A stretch of 64,000 nucleotides of DNA from Loktanella sp. M215 (GTDB taxonomy: Bacteria; Pseudomonadota; Alphaproteobacteria; Rhodobacterales; Rhodobacteraceae): the NCBI RefSeq assembly GCF_021735925.1, contig NZ_WMEA01000001.1:2076001-2140000 (forward strand), given 5' to 3'. The notes beneath the pieces are model-generated. The model made no database searches and was not told the origin of the DNA. It was given only the letters and a program-made list of their open reading frames with translations. Below are positions 49,706 to 57,827 of the stretch, one piece after another. The position numbers and the translations under genes are program-made. Position 1 is the stretch's first letter; each line of letters begins with the position of its first letter.

Positions 49706-50964
49706 CACTGGAACACCTCGCCCGCCGCCTCCAGCGTGTCGTCGCCTTCGACCACCACGCCGTTCACGCCCAAGACCCGAGAGACCCGCTCGATCGACCT
49801 TGATTGCTCCACCAGCGCGTCGATCAGCGGGTTGATCAGCGCCTCGCCCTGCGGATTGCCGACCTGCAACAGCATGTCGTAATGCATACCGCCCGCCTGT
49901 GCCACGCGCAGCGCATCCGCCGCCGCCACCGTCGCGGCCAGCTCGCCCGTCAGGGCCGCGGCCAGCGCCGGGTCGGCCTCGGCCACGACGTCGCTCAGTG
50001 CTGGACCGCTCACCACAGCCCCGTCGGTGCGCGTATAGGTCCCCAGCCAGACGTTCTGCATGCCCAGCACGTCATGGTAATGGCTGCTCGGCGTGTTGTC
50101 GGAAAAGCAGTCGTGCTCTTCCTCCGGATCGTGCAGGATCAGGCCCAGCTTGACCCGTTGTCCCGCCATTTCGCCGTAGGACAGGTTGCCGATGCCGGTC
50201 AGCATCGCCGCGATCCCGGCCTGCGGGTCCGCCGTCACCGCCGCCCGCGCCGCGCCATCGTCGCCCCACTGGTCCGCCATGAACGACAGGTCATCCACCA
50301 GCAGATCCGCCGCCACGGTCAGATAGGCCGCCCGCCGGTCGCAGTTGCCGCCGGTGCAATCGGCACCTTGCGCATAATCGGTCCAGGGCCTCTGCCCCGC
50401 CATGGGCGCGTCGCTGACCAGATCCTGCCCCCACAGCAGGAACTCGATCGCGTGATAACCGGTGGCCACGTTCGCCTCGCTGCCGTCCGCTTCCTGCAAG
50501 ACCTCCGACAGCAGGGCAGGGGTGATGACCGAGGCATCGACCTCCTCCCCCGACAGGGTAAAGCGGGGCGTGGCAATCACGTTCAGCTGCGCGAATTCAT
50601 TCTCTCCGGCGCCGTAGTATCCGTCCGCCACGCCGTCGATCAGCCCTTCGTCCAGCGGCCAGGCGTTCACGCGGCCTTCCCAGTCGTCGACGATCGGATT
50701 GCCGAAGCGGAAAACCTCGGTCTGCATGTAAGGATCGCGCGCCGCGAGCCACGCCGCGCGCGCTGCCGTCAGCGTCGCGTCAGAGGGCGATTCCGTCAGT
50801 TTCGCGACCGCATCCCGCAGGCTCTGCGCCGTCGTCAGGCTGTCCTGATAGGCGGCGGCGGCGATGTCGGCATAGGTTTCCACCACCTGCGCCCGTGACG
50901 TCTCGGCCTGTGCCTGAGAGGCAAATCCGGCGACTGTCATCATCATGATACATGCACGCGTCAT
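49705..50964 (-). CDS. irpA: Imelysin-family iron-regulated protein (IrpA-like)
   Basis: 419-residue exported imelysin. The signal peptide is MTRACIMMMTVAGFASQAQA. The imelysin GxHxxE motif is present in TGYHAIEFLLWGQD, after TRAAWLAARDPYMQTEVFRFG-type residues. YDMLLQVGNPQGEALINPLID near the C-terminus is also typical. It is the first gene of a four-to-five-gene minus-strand unit. AAAGGA lies about 12 bp before the ATG. Imelysins are periplasmic or outer-membrane proteins induced by iron limitation; the ligand is not settled. Confidence 0.9.
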   Translation of the reverse strand: MTRACIMMMTVAGFASQAQAETSRAQVVETYADIAAAAYQDSLTTAQSLRDAVAKLTESPSDATLTAARAAWLAARDPYMQTEVFRFGNPIVDDWEGRVNAWPLDEGLIDGVADGYYGAGENEFAQLNVIATPRFTLSGEEVDASVITPALLSEVLQEADGSEANVATGYHAIEFLLWGQDLVSDAPMAGQRPWTDYAQGADCTGGNCDRRAAYLTVAADLLVDDLSFMADQWGDDGAARAAVTADPQAGIAAMLTGIGNLSYGEMAGQRVKLGLILHDPEEEHDCFSDNTPSSHYHDVLGMQNVWLGTYTRTDGAVVSGPALSDVVAEADPALAAALTGELAATVAAADALRVAQAGGMHYDMLLQVGNPQGEALINPLIDALVEQSRSIERVSRVLGVNGVVVEGDDTLEAAGEVFQ

Positions 50965-51239
50965 CAGGGGTGTGTCCTTTCGATCCCGAAGTCTTGCAGC
51001 AATCTCTACAAAATCGGTCAGGAAAGTAAACCCGACAAAAACACTTTTTTGAATGGTCGGTCCCCGACAGCGACGCTGTGGGGTCCATGATATTAGTCCC
51101 TATCAGCCAGGGCATTCCAGGACATCACGTCGGCTGAAATCGTGTTGAGACGTCTCTTGTCACACCCGCTAAGCGCATGGCCCGGTCGTCGCCGGTCACC
51201 CGCTGACCCGATCCGTGACCCGGCGACATACGGCGCGCT

Positions 51240-51452
51240 TTAGTCCTTTGGCGTCTCGCGCAGCGTATCGGCCACCAGCGCGTTCGCATGGCCGTGGCCC
51301 ATCCCGTGCGTCTCTTTCAGCCAACCGACAAGCTGCATGTGCGTCAGACCCGTCTGTTCACGAATCAGCGCCTTCCATGCGGCGATCGGACGACCGTATT
51401 TTGCCTCGATCGCCGGAAAGTAAGAGGCCGGGCCCTTGATCCTGTCAGCCAT
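51240..51452 (-). CDS. DUF4287 domain protein
   Basis: 70-residue soluble protein. The whole chain matches the DUF4287 pattern: IKGPASYFPAIEAKYGRP, AAWKALIREQTGLTHMQL, and GWLKETHGMGHGHANALV. No signal peptide. The histidine-glycine segment is the family hallmark. It lies 12 bp downstream of the carbonic anhydrase stop on the same strand and is probably co-transcribed. Function unknown. The 275 bp between it and irpA (50965-51239) are AT-richer and probably hold the irpA promoter; I could not identify a specific iron box. Confidence 0.82.
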   Translation of the reverse strand: MADRIKGPASYFPAIEAKYGRPIAAWKALIREQTGLTHMQLVGWLKETHGMGHGHANALVADTLRETPKD

Positions 51453-51464
51453 GCTGCCGCCTCC

Positions 51465-52112
51465 TCAGACCGTCGTGAAGGCGCGCGTGTTCGGATCGTA
51501 GCATTCCAGCGTACCCTCGCCGATGTGGTTCCACAGCCCGTGCAGCGACAGCATCCCGTCGTCCACCGCCTGCTTGACGAAGGGAAAGGTCATCAGGTTT
51601 TCGAGGCTGATCAATACGGCCTCCTTTTCCAGCGACCGCAGACGGCTCTTGTCGTCGCCGCTCGCCAGCCGCTCGTAACCGGGCCGCAGGATGTCCATCC
51701 AGCGCCCGACAAAGCTGGTCTTCTCTTCTAACTCCGGCGCCTTGCCCTCGCACATGTCGAAACAGCCCTGCACGCCGCCGCAGCTGGAATGTCCCAGCAC
51801 CACGATATGCGCCACCTTCAGCGCCGTGACCGCATATTCCACCGTCGCCGAGGTGCCGTGCTGCTGCCCGTCCGCCGCGAACGGCGGCACCAGATTGGCG
51901 ATGTTGCGGTGGATAAAGAATTCGCCCTGATCCGCGCCAAAGATCGAGGTCACATGCACCCGGCTGTCGCAGCACGAGATGATCATCGCGCGCGGATGCT
52001 GACCATCCTCGGCCAGCCGCATGTACCAGCTGCGGTTCTCGGCATAGGTGGTGGCCTTCCAGCCGTGATAGCGCTTGACCAGATACTCGGGCAGCGGTTT
52101 GGCGAATTGCAT
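51465..52112 (-). CDS. Beta-class carbonic anhydrase
   Basis: 215-residue zinc enzyme interconverting CO2 and bicarbonate. The zinc ligands and catalytic Asp-Arg pair are visible: SCCDSRV (Cys, Asp-Arg), and VVLGHSSCGGVQ (His, Cys). FFIHRNIANLVPP is the family signature. The start at 52112 has AAGGAG 8 bp upstream; a longer frame (52196) is rejected. Bicarbonate supply for PccA and other carboxylases is a reasonable role. The gene is divergent from the next one across 145 bp carrying repeated motifs. Confidence 0.94.
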   Translation of the reverse strand: MQFAKPLPEYLVKRYHGWKATTYAENRSWYMRLAEDGQHPRAMIISCCDSRVHVTSIFGADQGEFFIHRNIANLVPPFAADGQQHGTSATVEYAVTALKVAHIVVLGHSSCGGVQGCFDMCEGKAPELEEKTSFVGRWMDILRPGYERLASGDDKSRLRSLEKEAVLISLENLMTFPFVKQAVDDGMLSLHGLWNHIGEGTLECYDPNTRAFTTV

Positions 52113-52154
52113 CGGGCGCACTCCTTCGGCATTTGTCACAGGATTAAGGTGTAT

Positions 52155-52192
52155 TTGACGGGATTTCGAGGGATTTCGTGGATTGGCGTCAA
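52155..52192. promoter_or_regulatory. Tandem 10-bp repeats inside an inverted repeat, divergent promoter region
   Basis: GGGATTTCGA, GGGATTTCGT and GGATTGGCGT follow each other at one helical turn spacing and are bracketed by TTGACG (52155-52160) and CGTCAA (52187-52192). It lies between the divergent carbonic anhydrase gene and the gene at 52258, a place expected for regulator binding. The factor is unknown. Confidence 0.4.
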
Positions 52193-52257
52193 CCAAATGG
52201 TGACCACACCCGCCTAGAAGAAATCACCGACAACATCCTTACCAAAGGCCCGATCCC

Positions 52258-52632
52258 ATGAGCATCGTTACCGTTCTTGAATGCACCCGCAACCCTGCGA
52301 TGGACCCCGGCCCCCTCAGCGAGATCTACAAGGATCTGGGCGACAAGGCCGCCGAGGAAACGATCTGCCGCGCGCTGGAGGATCTGGCGATCCGCCTGAA
52401 CCGCCTGCAGGACGTGCGTGCCATCGCGGGCTTCGACGAACTGGCGCGCCAGTCCGGCCGCATGGCGGCCGTCGCGCAGGGCATCGGCCTGACAGAGGTC
52501 GCCATCGCCGCCCGCCACGTCGGCACCTGTGCGCGCCAGCGCAACGGCATCGCACTCGAAGCGACGCTCTCGCGCCTCGAACGGGGCTTCGATCTGGCGA
52601 TTTCCCAGATCTGGGACTTCCGCGACTTCTGA
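52258..52632 (+). CDS. Conserved hypothetical protein (124 aa)
   Basis: Soluble helical protein without signal or membrane segments. The N-terminus is MSIVTVLECTRNPAMDPGPL; the middle contains the helices EETICRALEDLAIRLNRLQ and GFDELARQSGRMAAVAQ; a VGTCARQRNGIALEATLSRL segment precedes the end WDFRDF. Good coding character throughout. I recognise it only as a Rhodobacterales-type hypothetical. It is divergent from carbonic anhydrase and 49 bp before the peptidase gene. Confidence 0.7.
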   Translation: MSIVTVLECTRNPAMDPGPLSEIYKDLGDKAAEETICRALEDLAIRLNRLQDVRAIAGFDELARQSGRMAAVAQGIGLTEVAIAARHVGTCARQRNGIALEATLSRLERGFDLAISQIWDFRDF

Positions 52633-52681
52633 TCCGGCCTTGCCGTCACCGGCCATACCGCTACGCTGTGGGGGAGCTAGA

Positions 52682-54073
52682 ATGGAACCCCCGATGACCG
52701 ACCGTACGCCTGCCACCTTCGCCGCCCCCGACACCGCGGCCATCCCCCTTCACATCATCGACGCCGACGCCACCGACGCGATCCCGGCGGCCGCGCGCAT
52801 GTGGGCGCAGACCAGCGGCTTTACCGGGGCTGCCGGCGCGACGCTGCTGATCCCCGATGCGGACGGCGGCATCGCCATGGCGCTGGTGGGGCAGGGCAGT
52901 GCCGCCAGCCGCCGCCGCACCCGCTTCGTCACCGCATCCGCCGCGCGCAAGCTGCCCGCCGGCACCTATGCCATCGCCTCCGGCCTGACCGACGCCGCGC
53001 TGGAGGAGGCAGCACTGGGCTGGCTGCTCGAATCCTACAGCTTCGACCGCTACACCAAGCCGAAACCCGGCGCCGCACGCCTCATCGCCCCCGACGGCAT
53101 CGACGCCCCCCGGCTGGAAGCGATCGCCGCCGGAGAGGCCCTGACCCGCGACCTGATCAACACGCCCACCAGCGACATGAGCCCCGCGGACCTCGAAGAT
53201 GCGGCCCGCAGCCTCGCCCGCCGCCATGACGCCCAGATCAGCGTCATCACCGGCGACGACCTGCTGTCGTCCAATTTTCCGATGATCCACGCGGTCGGCC
53301 GCGCCAGCGCCACGCCGCCCCGCCTGATCGATATGTCATGGGGCGACACCGGTCCGCACCTGACGCTGGTCGGCAAGGGCGTCTGCTTCGACACCGGCGG
53401 TCTGAACATCAAACCCGGCAGCTCCATGGGCCTGATGAAAAAGGACATGGGCGGTGCCGCGACCGTTCTGGGCCTTGCGCACATGATCATGGCGCTGGGG
53501 CTGCCGATCCGCCTGCGCGTCCTGATCCCTGCGGTCGAAAACTCCATCTCTGCCAATGCCTTCCGCCCGCAGGACATCCTGACTTCTCGCAAAGGGCTGA
53601 CGGTCGAGGTCAACAATACCGACGCCGAAGGCCGCCTCGTGCTGGCCGACGCGCTGGCGCTCGCCTGCGAATCCCACACCGACCTCGTGATCTCCATGGC
53701 GACCCTGACCGGGGCCGCCCGCGTCGCCGTCGGCCCGGACCTCGCACCCTTCTTCACCGACAACGAAGACACCGCGACGGCCCTGACCCGCGCTGCCGCA
53801 ACGGTCGCCGACCCGGTCTGGCGTCTGCCCTTTTACGACCCCTACGAGGACATGATCGAACCCGGTATCGCCGACCTCGACAACGCGCCATCGGGTGGTT
53901 TCGCAGGGTCGATCACGGCGGCCCTGTTCCTGCGCCGCTTCACCGACAAACCCTACATCCACTTCGACATCTACGGCTGGAACCCCAGCGCAAAACCCGC
54001 CCGCCCCAAGGGCGGCGTCGGCATGGGCGCTCGCGCGATCCTCGCCGCACTGCCCGACCTGCTGAAGCTGTGA
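52682..54073 (+). CDS. Leucyl aminopeptidase family (M17) protein
   Basis: 463-residue metallopeptidase. The two-metal M17 active site is intact: VGKGVCFDTGGLNIKP (Lys, Asp), MKKDMGGAATVLG (Asp, Lys), and NNTDAEGRLVLAD (Asp, Glu, Arg signature NTDAEGRL). Start 52682 follows GGGGAG by 6 bp; a start 4 codons later is possible. It resembles the alphaproteobacterial M17 branch rather than E. coli PepA. Its stop overlaps the GTG of an NlpC/P60 gene, so it may process murein peptides released by that enzyme. Confidence 0.92.
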   Translation: MEPPMTDRTPATFAAPDTAAIPLHIIDADATDAIPAAARMWAQTSGFTGAAGATLLIPDADGGIAMALVGQGSAASRRRTRFVTASAARKLPAGTYAIASGLTDAALEEAALGWLLESYSFDRYTKPKPGAARLIAPDGIDAPRLEAIAAGEALTRDLINTPTSDMSPADLEDAARSLARRHDAQISVITGDDLLSSNFPMIHAVGRASATPPRLIDMSWGDTGPHLTLVGKGVCFDTGGLNIKPGSSMGLMKKDMGGAATVLGLAHMIMALGLPIRLRVLIPAVENSISANAFRPQDILTSRKGLTVEVNNTDAEGRLVLADALALACESHTDLVISMATLTGAARVAVGPDLAPFFTDNEDTATALTRAAATVADPVWRLPFYDPYEDMIEPGIADLDNAPSGGFAGSITAALFLRRFTDKPYIHFDIYGWNPSAKPARPKGGVGMGARAILAALPDLLKL

Positions 54074-54921
54074 CCGCCGCCACGACAAAAGACCGCCGCC
54101 TCTGGCCCGCCAATGCCCGCGTCGCCCACCGGACCCTCGCGGGGCAGGTGGACGGCCTCACGCTGGTCGACGGCACCCCCGCGACCCTGACGCATCCCGT
54201 CACCGACCTGATGACCGCCCCCGACGGGCGCCGCGACCGCCAGCTTCTGCTGGGCGCGGACGTCAGCGTGCTGGAGGATCGCGACGGCTGGTCCTTCGTG
54301 CACGGCCACGACGGCTACGTGGGCTACGTGCCCTCGGACCGGCTGACCGCGGACGTGGTGCCCACCCACCGCGTCGGCACCTTCGCCACCCACGCCTATG
54401 CGGACGACGACCTGAAATCCCCAGACGTCCTGCAACTGCCCTTCGGTGCGCGGGTCCGCGTGCTGGACGAACGGCGTCATTTCTTCGAAACACCGCAGGG
54501 CTTCATCCCGAAAAAGCACCTCCGCCCCCTCGACCGTCCCTTCACCAGCCCCGCGACGATCGCACAGCTGCACTTCGGCGTGCCCTATCTCTGGGGCGGC
54601 AACTCGACCCGCGGCCTCGACTGCTCCGGCCTGGTCGCCGCCGCGCTGCACGCCTGCGACATCCCCTGTCCCGGCGACGCCGACCTGCAAGAGGCGGCCC
54701 TGGGCGAAGCCCTCGCCCCCGACGCCGATCTGCAACGCGGCGACCTGATCTTCTGGCCCGGCCACGTCGGCATGATGGTGGACGCCGCCACGATGATCCA
54801 CGCCAACGGCAACGCCATGGCCGTCACCTACGAACCCCTCGCCAACGCGATCCTGCGCATCCGCACCGTGGAAAACAGCGAAGTCACCTCCCGCCGCCGC
54901 GTAGAAGGTTTGTCAATCTGA
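54070..54921 (+). CDS. NlpC/P60 (C40) cysteine peptidase with SH3-like domains
   Basis: 283-residue enzyme. It starts with GTG 54070, overlapping the M17 stop (GTGA). Two bacterial SH3-like segments occupy the first 160 residues (LLLGADVSVLEDRDGWSFV; LPFGARVRVLDERRHFFE). The C-terminal papain-like domain has the catalytic Cys in GLDCSGLVAAALHAC, the His in GHVGMMVDAATMIHA, and a third polar residue downstream. No signal peptide is seen, so it probably acts on recycled muropeptides in the cytoplasm, as gamma-D-Glu-diamino acid endopeptidases do. The tight link to an M17 peptidase supports that. Confidence 0.9.
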   Translation: MTAATTKDRRLWPANARVAHRTLAGQVDGLTLVDGTPATLTHPVTDLMTAPDGRRDRQLLLGADVSVLEDRDGWSFVHGHDGYVGYVPSDRLTADVVPTHRVGTFATHAYADDDLKSPDVLQLPFGARVRVLDERRHFFETPQGFIPKKHLRPLDRPFTSPATIAQLHFGVPYLWGGNSTRGLDCSGLVAAALHACDIPCPGDADLQEAALGEALAPDADLQRGDLIFWPGHVGMMVDAATMIHANGNAMAVTYEPLANAILRIRTVENSEVTSRRRVEGLSI

Positions 54922-54938
54922 GTTAAGATACTGTTAAA

Positions 54939-54989
54939 GATTACATAATATGTATCGCATGCGAAACATTTTGGTTCTGTAATGTAATC
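54939..54989. repeat. AT-rich nested inverted repeats
   Basis: Outer arms GATTACAT (54939-54946) and ATGTAATC (54982-54989) enclose a perfect 10-bp palindrome TCGCATGCGA (54955-54964). The region is far richer in A+T than its surroundings and lies between the convergent 3-prime ends of the NlpC/P60 and DUF2794 genes. No clear terminator T-run. Function unknown; a protein-binding or transcription-end site is possible. Confidence 0.45.
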
Positions 54990-55004
54990 CTCTGTCGCCC
55001 GGTG

Positions 55005-55346
55005 TCAGTCCACCGGCCGGATCAGCTTCCGCTCCAGCACGCGCAGCACCGCGGCAAGGTCATTGCCCCGCTTCAAAATCTGCCCGTCCATGCTGACGAC
55101 CGCATATTGCCCCTGCTTCATCCGCAGCTTGGGCCGCTTTTCGATCCGGTACAGCGGGTTCTCGGCCGTCCTGCGGAACACGCTGAACACCGCCAGATCG
55201 CGCAGCGCTGAAATCCCGTAATCGCGCCACTCGCCCGCCGCGACCATCCGCCCATAAAGCGTCAGGATCGGCCCCAGTTCGGTGCGATGGAACGACACGC
55301 GGTCATCGGACGTGGCAACAAAAGGCGGAGGCGTTTGAATCGTCAT
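55005..55346 (-). CDS. DUF2794 domain protein
   Basis: 113-residue cytoplasmic protein matching the alphaproteobacterial DUF2794 pattern: VSFHRTELGPILTLYGRMV, AAGEWRDYGISALRDLAVF, FRRTAENPLYRIEKRPKL and KQGQYAVVSMDGQILKRG. Length is typical. Function unknown. Upstream (55347-55566) I see no convincing gene; a 63-codon minus-strand frame there lacks support. Confidence 0.88.
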   Translation of the reverse strand: MTIQTPPPFVATSDDRVSFHRTELGPILTLYGRMVAAGEWRDYGISALRDLAVFSVFRRTAENPLYRIEKRPKLRMKQGQYAVVSMDGQILKRGNDLAAVLRVLERKLIRPVD

Positions 55347-55566
55347 GCCTCAGAGTTGCGCACTGCCCGCGCCAAATCAAGACGCCGCCCCGATTTCGCC
55401 ACGAAACGATCCAGCACAGGCCGCAAAGCGCCCATCTTTGCGTCACGCGGGCGGACTAAACCAGTTGTATTGCAAGGCAAGCCGGCGTCGCGCGTGAAAG
55501 CCCCCACCCAGTGCGTGACGTCGGTGCCTTGCATGTCTCTCTCTCCCCTCTACCGACCCCGCAAGG

Positions 55567-55887
55567 TCAGCCACAGGTGATCTGCGTGATCCTGTTGTCC
55601 GGCCCGATGATGAAGTTGATCCGGTCCGGCTGAAAATCCTGTGCAGCGATGCTTTCCGGCCGCAGCACCTGCACCGGACCCATGATCAGCACCTTCTCCA
55701 GCACCGTGGCATCCTTGCCCAGCAGGCTGATCTGCCGCCGCGCCCCGCAGGAATTCTCGACCCCCGCACCGGACGGCACGGCACTCACGTCGACCGCCTG
55801 CGGCGCGCGGCCCGCATCGCTGCGCACGACGGGACCACTGGCGCAGGCCGAAGCCAGCAGCAGGGGGGCAAGTGCGATCAGCCGCAT
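55567..55887 (-). CDS. I78 inhibitor-like lipoprotein, second of a pair
   Basis: 106-residue lipoprotein. The signal ends in a lipobox (LLASAC, Cys15), with the mature chain starting CASGPVVR. The C-terminal half resembles the I78 peptidase-inhibitor-like family: a conserved Cys and Gln-Leu segment (SCGARRQISLLGKD), then QDFQPDRINFIIGPDNRITQITCG with the terminal Ile-x-x-Ile-x-Cys-Gly hallmark. Its start overlaps the end of the upstream paralogue by 10 bp. An inhibitor role is a family inference only. Confidence 0.65.
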   Translation of the reverse strand: MRLIALAPLLLASACASGPVVRSDAGRAPQAVDVSAVPSGAGVENSCGARRQISLLGKDATVLEKVLIMGPVQVLRPESIAAQDFQPDRINFIIGPDNRITQITCG

Positions 55888-56159
55888 GTGATCGCCACGA
55901 TCCGTCCGGCACGGTCCACTTCGACGTTCAGCCGGGTTGGCACGAACTCTTGCGTCACCATCTCGCCGGGATTGATCAGTCGCATCTCGGTGTTTGCGGG
56001 GAACCGTGCGGTGCCCATCGACTGGCCGACATCACCCGCATAGGCCGAGGCGTTGCAGGCATCGCCACCGCCACGTTGCGGCGTGGACGCGCCGTCCACG
56101 TTCGGGGACGCACAGGCTGCAAGCAGCGGCAGGATAAACAGGGATATATATTGTTTCAT
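55878..56159 (-). CDS. I78 inhibitor-like lipoprotein, first of a pair
   Basis: 93-residue lipoprotein. [16 protein letters not shown] is a lipoprotein signal (LLAA-C, Cys16). The mature part contains [34 protein letters not shown] and [16 protein letters not shown], the I78-type RlI-P-G, vTqdf-PxRLN and IxxIxCG elements. The start at 56159 is favoured because it gives the lipoprotein signal; a longer frame from 56252 is rejected. It shares the C-terminal hallmark with the next gene, so the two arose by tandem duplication. Confidence 0.72.
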   Translation of the reverse strand: MKQYISLFILPLLAACASPNVDGASTPQRGGGDACNASAYAGDVGQSMGTARFPANTEMRLINPGEMVTQEFVPTRLNVEVDRAGRIVAITCG

Positions 56160-56263
56160 GGCGTCATCTTGCCGCGACCGGGCAGGGGTTTGCAAGCACC
56201 GGGCTTGCGGTCCGGCGTATTTTCCCCGACCTTGGCGCCGAAATTCTGACAAGAGGTGAATCC

Positions 56264-57376
56264 ATGCGAACCCGTGCAGCCGTGGCCCTGAAGGCCGGAC
56301 ATCCGCTCGAAGTGATGGAGGTGAACCTGGAGGGGCCGAAGGCCGGCGAGGTGCTGGTCGAGATCAAGGCGACCGGCCTGTGCCACACCGACGCCTTCAC
56401 CCTGTCCGGCGATGATCCCGAAGGTGCCTTCCCCGCGATCCTGGGCCACGAAGGCGCCGGCGTCGTGCTGGAGGTGGGCGAGGGGGTGACCAGCCTCAAG
56501 CCCGGCGATCACGTGATCCCGCTTTATACGCCCGAGTGCCGCGAGTGCGAGTATTGCCTGAACCCCAAGACGAACCTCTGCCAGAAGATCCGCACGACCC
56601 AAGGGGCGGGCGTGATGCCGGACGGGACCAGCCGGTTCAGCATGCTCGATGGCACGCCGATCCTGCATTACATGGGCTGTTCGACCTTCGCCAACCACAC
56701 GGTCCTGCCCGAAATCAGCCTGGCCAAGATCCGCGACGACGCGCCCTTCGACAAGGTCTGCTACATCGGCTGCGGTGTGACGACGGGCATCGGTGCGGTG
56801 ATCAACACGGCCAAGGTGGAATACGGGTCGCGCGCCATCGTCTTCGGTCTGGGCGGCATCGGTCTGAACGTGATCCAGGGCCTGCGGATGGCGGGGGCGT
56901 CGCAGATCGTCGGCGTCGACATCAACCCCGACAAGGTTGCGATGGGCAAACGCTTCGGCATGACCGATTTCGTGAACCCCAAAGAGGTCAAGGGCGACCT
57001 CGTCGGCCACCTGGTCGAGCTGACGGGCGGCGGCGCGGATTATACATTCGACGCCACGGGCAACGTGCAGGTCATGCGCACGGCGCTCGAATCGGCGCAC
57101 AAGGGCTGGGGCGAGAGCATCATCATCGGCGTGGCCCCCGCGGGCGCCGAGATCAGCACCCGGCCGTTCCAGCTGGTGACCGGGCGCAGCTGGCGCGGCA
57201 CGGCCTTCGGCGGTGCGCGCGGCCGGACGGACGTGCCCAAGATCGTGGACTGGTACATGCAGGGCAAGATCGAGATCGACCCGATGATCACCCACACGAT
57301 GCCGCTCGACGACATCAACAAGGGCTTTGATCTGATGCACAGCGGCGAAAGCATCCGCGGCGTCGTCATCTACTGA
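56264..57376 (+). CDS. frmA: S-(hydroxymethyl)glutathione dehydrogenase (class III alcohol dehydrogenase)
   Basis: 370-residue zinc alcohol dehydrogenase that oxidises the formaldehyde-glutathione adduct with NAD, detoxifying formaldehyde; it also reduces S-nitrosoglutathione. Catalytic zinc ligands lie in [14 protein letters not shown] and [12 protein letters not shown], the structural zinc has four Cys in [17 protein letters not shown], and the NAD loop is [15 protein letters not shown]. Length is exact for the class. AAGAGGTG precedes the ATG. An S-formylglutathione hydrolase gene is not in view downstream. A strong terminator follows. Confidence 0.95.
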   Translation: MRTRAAVALKAGHPLEVMEVNLEGPKAGEVLVEIKATGLCHTDAFTLSGDDPEGAFPAILGHEGAGVVLEVGEGVTSLKPGDHVIPLYTPECRECEYCLNPKTNLCQKIRTTQGAGVMPDGTSRFSMLDGTPILHYMGCSTFANHTVLPEISLAKIRDDAPFDKVCYIGCGVTTGIGAVINTAKVEYGSRAIVFGLGGIGLNVIQGLRMAGASQIVGVDINPDKVAMGKRFGMTDFVNPKEVKGDLVGHLVELTGGGADYTFDATGNVQVMRTALESAHKGWGESIIIGVAPAGAEISTRPFQLVTGRSWRGTAFGGARGRTDVPKIVDWYMQGKIEIDPMITHTMPLDDINKGFDLMHSGESIRGVVIY

Positions 57377-57401
57377 GCCGACGACAGCGTTGCGACATGA
57401 G

Positions 57402-57430
57402 AGGCCCGGTCCCTGCGACCGGGCCTTTTT
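57402..57430 (+). terminator. Intrinsic terminator after frmA
   Basis: Perfect stem AGGCCCGGTC/GACCGGGCCT with a CCTGC loop followed by TTTT, 26 bp after the stop codon. Confidence 0.93.
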
Positions 57431-57485
57431 GGCGCGCGGCGCCCGCAAAAAGGGCTCTTTGGTCTTTCGACGGACCGTCGGCCTT

Positions 57486-57530
57486 GGGGGCCAGCCCCCA
57501 ATCCCCCGAAGTATTTTCAACCAGAAGAAG
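57486..57530 (+). repeat. Dispersed extragenic repeat, copy 3
   Basis: GGGGGCCAGCCCCCAATC, then CCCCCGAAGTATTTTCAACC, then AGAAGAAG. This is the most complete copy with a preceding GGGGGCCAGCCCC hairpin, also seen in weaker form at copy 1. It lies after the frmA terminator and before the 3-prime end of tRNA-Tyr. Apart from this the 57431-57601 gap shows nothing. Confidence 0.65.
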
Positions 57531-57601
57531 GGGGCCGCGACAGCGCAGGCTCTGCGCCGCAGTGATGCCTGAGACCGGCATGGTAAGAAGAGGAAAATTA
57601 G

Positions 57602-57685
57602 TGGTGGGCGACCCTGGAATCGAACCAGGCGTGCGTCTCCGCGAGAGAGTTACAGTCTCCTGCCACACCTTGCGGCCTGTCGCCC
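57602..57685 (-). tRNA. tRNA-Tyr (anticodon GTA)
   Basis: Minus-strand cloverleaf with 7-bp acceptor stem GGGCGAC/GTCGCCC, discriminator A and encoded CCA. The D stem is GCC/GGC; the anticodon loop CTGTAAC holds GTA; a long variable arm (class II, as in bacterial tRNA-Tyr) follows; the T arm is CCTGG-TTCGATT-CCAGG. All pairing is consistent over 84 nt including CCA. Confidence 0.95.
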
Positions 57686-57827
57686 ACTGAGAGGCGAAAT
57701 AGCTGTGGGGGCGGGGGGCGTCAACCGCAAAAAGGCGGGCGCCAAACGCAAAACGCGGCAGATCTGGCGGTTGCTTCACAGGGGCATGGATATCCTGTAA
57801 CGGGGGGCAACAGTCAGGGGATGTCAG

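Noticed and set aside
55343..55534. 63-codon minus-strand frame upstream of DUF2794
   Set aside because: Overlaps the DUF2794 start, no ribosome site, no recognisable feature.
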